NCBI GenBank assembly: GCA_004764695.1
Contig: SMSO01000032.1
Location: forward strand, 1,262,501 to 1,326,500
DNA length: 64,000 bases
Origin: Schizochytrium sp. TIO01
Taxonomy: Eukaryota; Sar; Bigyra; Thraustochytrida; Thraustochytriidae
Direction of reading: 5' to 3'
Made by a program: the position numbers and the translations under genes. The notes beneath the pieces are model-generated. The model worked only from the letters and a program-made list of their open reading frames with translations, ran no database searches and was not told the origin of the DNA. Shown here in pieces: positions 42,518 through 51,891 of this stretch (the stretch's first letter is position 1; each line of letters begins with the position of its first letter).

Positions 42518-43628
42518 TCACCTTCTCTGTACAGCGATGCCGCCGCGCGCAGCTTGGCGCTCTTGCTTGCGCTGCTTTTTCTCCAGGCGAGCGATCTCTG
42601 CGGCATCAGGAGCCTCTTCGCCTTGCTTTGGTGAAAACACGTAGCCTGCAACCATCTTGCCCACCTTGTACAAAGCGAAGGCAGGAATCTATCACATTTG
42701 AACACAAGCACATTTTATACCGTCAGTTGAAATTGTCGAGGTTCATTTGAAGCCAAGTATTGCGCTTTGTGAAGTTGCATATCGCTGCATTACTTACCAC
42801 GTAATAAAGCTTCCAGGCGTGGGCAGTGTACAGTGAAAGTACCTGCACTGCCCAATTAAGGGCAAGAACGTCAAACGTGTACCTGTGTGAAAAGCAAATT
42901 AAGTCCTCATTTCGTGTGAGTTTTACAGAACTCTCTGGGCGTCGTTTCATTTTAACTCGAAGGTTTTGTGACGCATTGTCGCGGTCTTCTCCATGCAAAA
43001 CTTACTCGCTGCTGTGACCCTGCTTCTCGCAAGATACTACGCGGTAGCAGAGACCTGCAGATGCAACGGTTTGCAAAATAAAGTAATACAAAAAGCTCTC
43101 CTCGGGCTCCGCAAAGATCCCATACTGGAAAGCAAGCGTCAGGACGGTCATAACGCCAAAAACAATCGCCAGGTAGCGAGTTGCCGCGCGTGCGCGTTGG
43201 GCACGCTTCTTCTCTGATGCGTTTGCCTATTTGCCCATTTGCCCAAGTTATCAGTGTGAATGAATTCACATGCATTTCATAAGAAAAGTTGACCAAAGCA
43301 ATGTAACGATGCATTATAAGTTAACACACCACGTTAGTCTCAATATGCATGCAGCAAGCACTCAGCGGCAGTCGGCAGGCATGTAATGCAGCCACTTTTC
43401 ATCTCAAACCCCGCAAAGATTCGGGCGAATTCCGAATTCGACAATAAGCCAAAGCAAACGGTGCCTCTCATGCCGTTCTCACGCTATAGTTTCTTAAATT
43501 CTAGTAGGCTCTATACTGTTGCATATACTTGCACCGGCCACGCGGGCAGGCTCAATGCTGCCCTAACCAGCCCTGGCCTCACAGGACGGGCTTACCAAGG
43601 AAGGAGCACTGCGCTGACAACGTACCAT
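42518..43628 (-). CDS. TMEM208: TMEM208/Snd2 ER protein-targeting factor, four exons
   Basis: Exons 43226-43006, 42882-42798 and 42688-42518 join in phase (2, then 0) through introns with gtaagt donors and cag or tag acceptors, giving 158 residues to a TGA. Landmarks match TMEM208: KKRAQRARAATRYL, two hydrophobic helices, then VLALNWAVQVLSLYTAHAWKLYY (human VILLTAIVQVLSCFSLYVW), then FALYKV, and a charged end EKKQRKQERQA (human EKRQRRQERRQ). An in-frame stop just before the first of these exons forces an upstream initiator exon. The best candidate is the ATG at 43628, either as the ATG alone before gtacgt (159 residues) or with ten further codons before gtaagc (169 residues). The family handles SRP-independent targeting to the ER. 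The first exon is tentative. Confidence 0.75.
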
Positions 43629-44384
43629 TGTGGCGTCTCGTAAGGGTCTCGCAAAGGCGAGGCGCTTGGGCTTAAGCCGGTGTTCGCTGCGTTCGAGGTC
43701 TGCCGCGTCCTCGTGCTCAGTACTAGAGCAAGCCACTATTGAATGTCAAAAAGAAGACAAAGGTGCATTGATTTATTTGTTATCAATGGTAGTAGGTACT
43801 ATGCAGGCCTATTGGTAGTAGTGTATTTTTAGTTTTTCTTTCTCTTTTTCTCTTCAACTCTTTTCTTCTTTCTTTTTCATCTAGTACGGGTGAATATTGG
43901 AATAAGAACACGGCGAACAAAATTTGGAGCATATAAGTTTGATCCCATTTCCTCGGTCAACTAAATTAAGCGCCACACTGCCACAAACTTATCATTGTTT
44001 TACAATACTTGAAGCCTTCGTTGATTTCGCGACCTTAACCCGTCAAAATTCCCAGGTTTAGAAAGGATTAAATTTGTTTGTGGCTTTCTTGAAAGTACAA
44101 GATCTTCGATGTGATCTTTTTATTCCTCATCTTTAGTACAAGCACGCTACCTATCATTTCATTATTCACTTCATTAATGGTAGAAGAATGAAGAGCAGGG
44201 ATGACCATGGAGCTCAGCTCAAGACGACTCAGATCTACATTTGCGTCTTTGCGTCGCGTCGCCAGTGCTGTGAAGAGGCGTGGGTAGCGCCTAATAGGTC
44301 TTCCCGCTCTAGCAACCTGGTGTACTCGCGGATCTGATATAGATTATAACGTGTGAGACTCGCAGCCCGTGGTCATCACCCATC
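43629..44384. other. intergenic, divergent promoter region
   Basis: About 750 bases between TMEM208 (minus) and LCMT1 (plus). No other gene seen. Confidence 0.5.
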
Positions 44385-45938
44385 ATGGAGCTTGGCGGTG
44401 TCCAAGGCACCTCGTGAGTGGCGAAGAGATTCATCCTAGCTTAGGAATTAAGCAAAGGAGATAGAGTTTCTGCTAAAGCAATGCAACACTGATGAATTCT
44501 TGGCACGGAGGAGGATGTGTAAAAGAGCTGACTGACTGACTGACTGACTTTCTTTTCATATGAGGTGATGAATTGCTTGCTACGCAAATATTGGTTGACA
44601 TGGGGAAATGGACTTGCTGTTACTCTGGGGTTGGCTCCACTGCCTTTAAAAACAATATTATCCCTGTTAGAGACGATGCTGCTGTGAGCAAGTTGTCAGC
44701 TTGCTTGTTAGGGTACTATGACGATGATTTCATGCGCATTTTTGTCGGTAAAGAAACTCGTCGCTCACCTCTGATCAACCGTGGATACTTTGCACGAGTT
44801 GCTGCAATGGATATGATCATTGAGCGTTTCATGGAGGCAACCAAGGGAGGCAAACGCCAAATTGTTGTTCTTGGTGCCGGAAGTGATACTACTTACTTTC
44901 GTCTTCGGAAGCGTGATCTTCTGCCTGATCTTTATGTTGAAATGGATCTCGAGGGTGTTGTTGCCAAAAAGCTCGAAGTGATCCGTCAATATAAGCATGT
45001 TCAAGAAGCATTGAATGTTAGTCTTCAGGATGTAGAATCGGCTTTGGCTGCGCCCTCATCGGCTCGCCTCCTCAAGTCCTCAAATTATGTCCTTTCCTGC
45101 GCTGATATTCGTCAGCCTGAGCTTTTTGAATCCCTTCTCAACACACTGGACGGGTTTGACTATAAGTAAGTTTCCCAGTGTCGCTGAAGCAGACGATCCC
45201 ACCATCACCCCTATATATTCACAGAATGAACAACAGGATGCTAATTAGGGACGGTGGGTGTTGTAATAACTGAAAACTGACAAATTGACATTATGCCTTA
45301 TTATGTGATGGAAAATAATGAATATGGCTCGTATTATTTGGACACTTAGCGCCCCTACGCTTTTCATCTCGGAGTGCGTTTTGTGCTACGTTGAGCCCAA
45401 GGATTCTGAACGTTTCTTGAAATGGGTTCTCGGCAAATTTCCTCAGGCAGCTTTCACTTCATATGAGCAGATTCTACCGGATGACGCTTTTGGTCGCACG
45501 ATGCTGAACCACTTTGAGAGCCGCGGCTGCCCGCTTCTGTCCATCCGGACATTTCCAGATATCCAGTCTGAGACTCGCCGTTTCGAGACTATGGGGTGGC
45601 CTCAAGTGGAGGTCTACGATATGAATGACGTATACTACAAGTGCCTACCTCGAGATCAGGTGCGCCGTGCTGAACGCATTGAAATTTTTGATGAATTTGA
45701 AGAATGGCACATGATGCAGGCGCACTATTGTGTCATTTTGACTGTGCAGTCTCCCGATGGTCAACTCGATGGACTCCGTCTGCTTAGAAAAGATGCGCAA
45801 ACAAAGGCGTCTGGTGCAACAACTAAACCCTCAGAAATGACCTCTGCTGATCTTGTGGCACCACTTGGTGGCGGGGCCAAACCAAAGATCCCCTTTCCTA
45901 TGCCAGAAATGGCCCCACTTTCTCCGAAAAACAACTAA
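44385..45938 (+). CDS. LCMT1: leucine carboxyl methyltransferase 1 (PP2A methyltransferase), three exons
   Basis: Exons 44385-44413, 44671-45165 and 45350-45938 give 370 residues. Both introns have good donors (gtgagt, gtaagt) and acceptors (gttag, cttag), and all phases agree. The 29-base first exon completes the expected start: GVQGT joins SDDAAVSK, as human VQATNDDA does. The fold is a SAM-dependent methyltransferase: INRGYFAR, VLGAGSDTTYFRL (SAM-binding loop), PTLFISECVLCY and the C-terminal PRDQVRRAERIEIFDEFEEW. LCMT1 methylates the C-terminal Leu of the PP2A catalytic subunit and so controls assembly of PP2A holoenzymes. Length is close to the human enzyme (334), with a Thr/Lys-rich extension at the end. 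Confidence 0.92.
44527..44549. repeat. (GACT)5 microsatellite inside LCMT1 intron 1
   Basis: Five copies of CTGA/GACT within the first intron of the LCMT1 gene. Confidence 0.9.
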
Positions 45939-46259
45939 ACAGCTCCATCACCAAAAACATTTTTGTTATAATTTTTCCTTCAGATTTGCTGTCTTGTAAA
46001 TTGAAGTCATTTCAATGCTAAAACCCAATCTTCTTCGCTGCAAATATTATCTTATTTTTTTAACGAAGATACACGCAAGCAAGCGCAAATGGTTCCAGCA
46101 CGTGCTGACATGCTTCTTAATAGGAATTTGATTAGCTCAAAATAAAAGAATGAGAGATTGTATGATTGCTTAGGCATTCGGTCAGGAAAGGGACAACTAT
46201 GCAAAGGGGATTGAAGACAACTTCATATTAAAATCGTGTGCTTAAATAACACGAGCGAG
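45939..46259. other. intergenic between convergent genes
   Basis: 320 bases between the ends of LCMT1 (plus) and CNOT2 (minus). Holds both 3'UTRs; nothing else seen. Confidence 0.5.
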
Positions 46260-47894
46260 TTATGATGAGGCCTGTGCCTGCGGCGTTGCTTGCTGTTGCT
46301 GTGCAATTTGTTGTTGCTGTTGCTGTTGCTGTTGCTGTGCTTGAGGGTTGCCAATTGCAAACATTGCTTGACTTGCCATAAAGCCAGCACTTAGAGTGCT
46401 TGCAACCGAAGCGTTCGTGAAAAGCCTAGGCTCCCACGATTGAATGTCAAAGTAAACATACTGTGGAACATCAGGCGGGAGCTGATGCGCAGGTGGTTTT
46501 GCCATTTCTTTGGACTCAATAAACCAAACCTTATGCTCCGTATGATAGTGCCACTTGCGCTTATACAGCTCTTGAGCAGCCTGTACCTGCGCTTTATCCC
46601 TCGGCATTCCATAAAAGATATAAAACAACGTCTCCAGCTGGTACTTGGAAAAGTGTTTCGGTGCTTGGCGCTGCCCACCGGATCCGGAACCACCCGTGGC
46701 TCCTGCGCTGTTATAACAGGCTGGCAGCTGGTATGGTGGGTCACGCGTCGACTGCCGATCTGACCATGGCGACGAAAAGCTAGTGTGCAGTGATTCTGAC
46801 GAATTCAAGTTAAGTCCAAGTGTAGTCAAGTCCGTACCAAGTGCTAGAGTGCCCCGATCAGCATCTTCCATGCGAATCACGCTGAGCAAACCCAAAAGAC
46901 CATAATGCTGTTCTGGCGGAAGTCGTTTTTTGGCACCCCCTGGAGCTTTCTTCATGGGTTGCTGTTGCACAGAAACCTTGCTTGGGTCCGCCACGCCGCC
47001 GAGACTACTTAATCCACTTGAAGAATTTGATCCACCTGGTGCAGAGTATCCATTCGCATCAAAGTTTCCAAGAACACCAGGTGGTGGAGCACCGTTAGGC
47101 CGTTTTCCAGCACCCGGTGCTGCCGAAGATGGAGGCTGTGATGCTGCAGAGGTTTGCTGCGACTGTTGTGACTGCTGTGACGAACTTGTTACTGCTTGTG
47201 GTGTTCCCTGCTGAGATGAATGTTGATGTTGTTGTTGCTGCTGCTGCTGCTGCTGTTGTTGATGTTGCGGTGCTGCTTGAAACCCAGCGGGGACACTCCT
47301 TGCAGAAGCTTGTTGTGGTTGTTGTGAAGCCTGAGTAGATGACGCGGATGCCGTACCCTGATAGTATTGACCTTGCACCTGGGAAGGTCGACCATTTGGT
47401 GCATCCCCAGGTCTGGGACCCATGTTTGGGCTCGAGGAGTTTGCGTCAGAGGTCGCTCCTCCTAATGCAGGAAAGTCTTCGTTTTGCATGGCAAAATCTG
47501 ACTGATGTTGAGAACGATCTTGCTGTGCAATGTGCATTGCATATGATCCGCCTGGGAGGTCGCCAACTTGTGAAGTTCCAGGGCCTGAACGATTCTGTGC
47601 CAACGCAGGGAAGTCAGACATGTCAAAGGGAGCACTTCCGTTGCTCCCTGAAGAATAAGGACCCGGGGTTGATCTCGTTTGCATCAATCCAGGGTTTGAT
47701 CCGCCTGCACTGCCAAGGTTAGGCGAGTCATGTGATATTGACCGGCTCAAGCCGTACCCGCCCATACCATCCTGAGAGTGCATAGACACCATCCCGCCGG
47801 ACTGTTGTTGTTGCTGCTGCTGCCCTGGTGCTCCTCCGTTTCCAGAACCAGAAGAACCTGCACTTGAATACCGGCCAGCCATACCTTGGTGCAT
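46260..47894 (-). CDS. CNOT2: CCR4-NOT complex subunit 2 (NOT2)
   Basis: 544 residues, single exon. The first 310 residues are low-complexity, rich in Gln, Ser, Gly and Pro, with several polyQ runs and two repeats of a short motif around DFPAL (DMSDFPALAQN and NEDFPALGG), which also occurs in animal and fungal NOT2. The NOT2/3/5 (NOT-box) domain covers about 330-505: HYGLLGLLSVIRMEDADR, LALGTDLTTLGLNLNS, then FYIFYGMPRDKAQ and LYKRKWHYHTEHKVWF. NOT2 pairs with NOT3/5 on the NOT1 scaffold of the main cytoplasmic deadenylase, which shortens mRNA poly(A) tails. The end is again polyQ. Confidence 0.95.
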   Translation of the reverse strand: MHQGMAGRYSSAGSSGSGNGGAPGQQQQQQQSGGMVSMHSQDGMGGYGLSRSISHDSPNLGSAGGSNPGLMQTRSTPGPYSSGSNGSAPFDMSDFPALAQNRSGPGTSQVGDLPGGSYAMHIAQQDRSQHQSDFAMQNEDFPALGGATSDANSSSPNMGPRPGDAPNGRPSQVQGQYYQGTASASSTQASQQPQQASARSVPAGFQAAPQHQQQQQQQQQQQHQHSSQQGTPQAVTSSSQQSQQSQQTSAASQPPSSAAPGAGKRPNGAPPPGVLGNFDANGYSAPGGSNSSSGLSSLGGVADPSKVSVQQQPMKKAPGGAKKRLPPEQHYGLLGLLSVIRMEDADRGTLALGTDLTTLGLNLNSSESLHTSFSSPWSDRQSTRDPPYQLPACYNSAGATGGSGSGGQRQAPKHFSKYQLETLFYIFYGMPRDKAQVQAAQELYKRKWHYHTEHKVWFIESKEMAKPPAHQLPPDVPQYVYFDIQSWEPRLFTNASVASTLSAGFMASQAMFAIGNPQAQQQQQQQQQQIAQQQQATPQAQASS

Positions 47895-49865
47895 TTTCAG
47901 ATAAACCTTACTACCTTTGGCCCCAAGGTGTCAAGAACGTTAATCAACTGCTCTTTTAGAAGCGTACGAACCCTCTTCGCACGTGCCCCCAAAAGTTTAT
48001 GCCTCTTTGAGAATATACTAAGAAATAGTCCACACCTACACGGCGCAAGAATCTCTACGAACTCTACTCAAGATCACGTGCAAATAAGCTTGACAACTAA
48101 TTTCTCACCAGACTCCACGCTCGTCCAAGCCCACGTGTAGCTATAGCTTTCTGGCAGGGTCAATCTTGTGGCCCCAATTAATGTCTGTTCAACACACTCA
48201 GAGCCAGAAGAACAGGTCTATCGTGATTTAGCTTAAGCGCCTTCAGACTATCTTGCTGCCGGGATCCACAGCCAGCACGTAGATGAAGAACAACTTGCAG
48301 AAGGAATGGAGAAGAAGGAGCAGAAGTCGCAAAAGAAGCTAAAGAAGAACAACGCCACGCCAAGGGAAAGACCGCCCAAAGCCAGCTTTCACAGCCACCA
48401 GGCGCGCCTTTAGGCAGCCGGTCCAAACCAAGCGCGCAAAGCCGCCTGTTATCCGCTGCTCAAGTTCGCCCCGCCGCCAGACAGCGAGCTTCGCAGCGCA
48501 CGGAGAGCGGCTGCAACTCTGTCTCTGTCTGTCTCAGCGTCTGTCTGTCTATCTATTCACTACTCTTACTTCTCTACTATTGACTATCAATCAATCAATA
48601 GGCGAATAAGCGAATAAACTAGCAACTAATGAGCTTAAGCAAGGGCTACGCTAGTACCTACTAACAGGTTGAGTGTTTTGTTCTGTTCTGTTCTGTTCTG
48701 TTCCACTTTCGCCTATTCAAGATAACAATAAGTTGTTTCATTCCAGAGATAAATTCTGCTTTTAGAACGCTAAAACAAAGCTCATCGTGACTCATGTTTA
48801 ATAATGTTTCATGTTTAATGCTTAGAGTTTAGCTCTACTCTTAGCGGGAGTGCTACCCCTCCTACGGCAAACTGGGGCCAGTTGGAAGAGAGTGCTATAA
48901 ATCTACTATCTATTTTAGAAAGCCCCTTCTCCCTCATATTAGACCCACTAGTAGGTAGTTTTTTATTGTCTCTTTTCTTAGAGATAAAGGGATAGAAGCA
49001 TAGGACTGTGCTATTTGGACGCTAGGGAGTCCTACACCCTCTACTTTACCAAACGGTGTAAGCAATTAAGGTGATAGGTAGTTTGGAACAGGCTGAGTAG
49101 GACCCCATTAGATCTTATTAGGTCATAGGTGGTCATGGATATAGGAAAAGAGAGTTGTCAGAAAGGGCTGATTAGATAGTTGTTGGTCTTCTAATCTTGA
49201 ATGAAAGTTGCAGAAAGGGTCGAATAGAAGGAGCTCGGGAAGAAGAGATGAGCGAGAACAAATTAGGATTCAATCTAAACATTCGCTGATGGATTTCATT
49301 TTGGCATACGATCTTTAGGCATCTTTTATCCGCGTTTGTGTCTTCCTTCGTTTTTTTCCCTTCCACTGTATGCCAGGTGTCAAAAGTAGTCTATTCAAGA
49401 AGGGCTATAACCGACTTGCAAAGGCTTCCAGTATATGAAGTATTTGAATTAAGTTGCACTTGTAGAAACTTCAATAAGCAATCTTTTTTCACTGTCGGTG
49501 ATACTTTAACACAAACTATTTCTCCGACTCTAGAGAAAAACTAAACATACACTACTAGGTATATGTTGACATTCACGCAGAGACCCGAAAAAGTCTTCCT
49601 CACAACTGTAGTGAATTGAAATATAGGGAGCTCCACTAAGACCCGGGTAAACTCAGGGGGAGCTACTAACGGACAAACACCAAATATAAGCGACCCATGA
49701 CTTAAAGGCCTAACGGTCCAAAGCAAGGAGCAAACCAAATGTGCATGGGATGCGGCGAAGACAAAGCGAAAACGCTCACGTGGACCGGCCTGGAGTGGTT
49801 CACTTCAACTAGAATCCGGTTTTTTGCAGGTTGCTGTGAGAGGCTTGAAATTGTGATTTCTTAAT
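47895..49865. other. intergenic, one coding-like patch
   Basis: About 2 kb. At 48233-48416 a plus frame reads HVDEEQLAEGMEKKEQKSQK and onward, Lys-rich, to a TAG; it may be a lone exon or chance. No splice partner was found. A (TTCTG)n repeat lies at 48676-48703. The rest is AT-rich. The last few hundred bases are the BBS5 promoter region. Confidence 0.4.
48676..48703. repeat. (TTCTG)n pentanucleotide repeat
   Basis: About five tandem copies of TTCTG. Confidence 0.92.
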
Positions 49866-51360
49866 ATGTTGGTCAAGGATGAAGATGACTGCCTCTGGCA
49901 GGACCGAGAGCTCCACTTTGACGCCCCAGATATGTAAGTCAGAGACACCTCGAATCAACCGGAGAAGTATGCTATCATGGATTGCTTTAGAATGGTTTCC
50001 AGAGCGCTTGTGAATTTTCAGTCTAACCTGTGTCAATTTGGTCTATCTGTATTTCCACAGAATTTTCAAGCCGAGGAAAGGAGAGACAGTAATTGATTCT
50101 ATCAACTCTGTTGAGGATACGAAAGGTAACAATGGCATGCGTGGTAGCTTGTACATTACAAATTTACGAATCGAATGGATTGCTCACAAAGGTTATCGCA
50201 CAAATTTAAGTACGTTGATATTGTCAACTATCTAGGTCGGTGAGCACGTTTACAGTCCCGATTTCGTATATTTCAAACTAATATTAGGTTCTCTCACTCA
50301 CTAACGTCTTACTCTCGTTTCGAAAATTGTCCTCACGTAATATTTTCAGGCATTGGGTTTAAGAATATTCTAAAGCTTCGTATCAAGAAAGCTCAATCTA
50401 AACTAAGAGGTGTGACACGTGCGCTCTTTGTAACATGCAAGCATGAGACGACCCGCTATGAGTTTATTTTCACTTCTCTCGTAAACACAAGCCCGCGTCT
50501 TTTTACCACAGTTCTTGCAGTTTTCAAGTAAGTTTATTCTATTTTCAAGAAACTTCTCATTAATGTCCAGGTTTCTGACAATGCAATTGATAAACTGTCT
50601 TCATCACAACAACTATTCAGAGCATACGAGTCTACAACTCTTTACCGTGAGCTCCGTTTACGTGGTGCTATTGTGAAAGATAAATCTCTTCGTCTTCTCC
50701 CTGGAGAGGAAGTCTATCAAACGCTTCCTGGTGTTTGGAATCTCTCGTCTGAGCAGGGAAGTCTTGGTACTTTTGTCGTGACCAATATTCGGATAGTTTG
50801 GTTTGCTGACCTTGCCAATAATTTTAACGTGAGCATTCCATACATACAAATTGTCAATGTTGCAATTAACAATTCACGCTTTGGAGATGCACTTGTTGTA
50901 GAAACAGCTCGCACAGGCGGAAAATATACCTTAGGGTTTTCGGATTGATCCAAAAGATAGGTTGACCCGCACGCTTGAAACGATCACAAACTTACATGCT
51001 ATTTTCTTCAAGTCTCCGGATTTTGGCGTCCGTGTATCTGTGGAAAGTGCACCAAAGCAAAGTCCATTTAATGCCATTGAAAAGGCAGCTGAGGAGGACC
51101 TCAGTATTGAAGAGAATGTGGATGATTTTATTCCGGCGTCCTTCTCTGCAGCCCCTCGTGGTCCTGAGGCGTACCTGGCTGGGGAGCCTGATGAGTCAAA
51201 TGACGAGTCAAAGGACCCAGAGTCCTCAAGCGATAGCGCTTCCTCAATCCCTGTGTACAATGCTCACCTTGGGCTTGCTGTACAACCACTTCTTTCGGGG
51301 GCAAGTGTGCAGTCCTTATGGAGCCTTGTTAGTGGTCCATCAACATCGAAAAAGGCCTAG
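49866..51360 (+). CDS. BBS5: BBS5 (BBSome subunit), four exons, with a one-base frame break
   Basis: Exons 49866-49933, 50061-50209, 50350-50527 and 50621-51360. All three introns have good donors (gtaagt, gtacgt, gtaagt) and acceptors, and phases agree. Conserved BBS5 pieces: LWQDRELHFD, SVEDTKGNNGMRGSLYITNL, SKLRGVTRALF, EFIFTSLVNTSPRLFT, RLLPGEEVY, GVWNLSSEQGSLGTF, SIPYIQIVNVAI and, near the end, LGLAVQPLL. These form the two PH-like (DM16) domains that bind phosphoinositides in the BBSome, the coat that moves cargo in cilia and flagella. Inside exon 4, at 50937-50940 (TTTT), the frame shifts: YTLGF is followed by a stop, while RIDPKDRL continues in the +1 frame. Removing one T gives 377 residues. 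Sequencing error is the simplest cause; a real lesion cannot be excluded. Confidence 0.88.
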
Positions 51361-51891
51361 ATCATGAAGTCTTCAAAACGCAAAGCACGTTAGATGCACC
51401 CGAACCTCCTACTGTAAAACTAAATTTTCTCTCTGATACATTTCATAATTTGTTCTCGTTCCCAATTTCAACCCTTTTATGTATGCGTTTGTGCCTGCCT
51501 TCATTGCATGCTAGGTTTTTTTTAGAGTGGCCCCGACGGATATTCCCAGGCAACCAGTGAAGTGGTTGAGGAACTACAAATACCATCATACCCGATATCT
51601 TAAGATATCATGTGCAAGTCCAAAATTACTGTCAACGGTGAGCATAAGCCTGGCATTCCATGTTTAAAGATATCTCTCTTGCTTTTTAATTATATATATA
51701 ATTGTTAATTTTAAACAAGGCCTAGCCAATCAAGGCAAAAACAACCATCTTTCTCAATTCAAGCAGTTCATTAAATCCCTCCGCCGCTGATCCTAAATTG
51801 CTTGGAGAAATCCCTTCACGGGTCTCGGCTCTGGGTTCCTTAGCGTTGGTGCATCTTACTGTTCTCAAGTGAACACTTCATATCGGCCGGC
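51361..51891. other. intergenic, no gene seen
   Basis: About 530 bases between BBS5 and DHX16, both on the plus strand. Nothing recognised. Confidence 0.5.
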
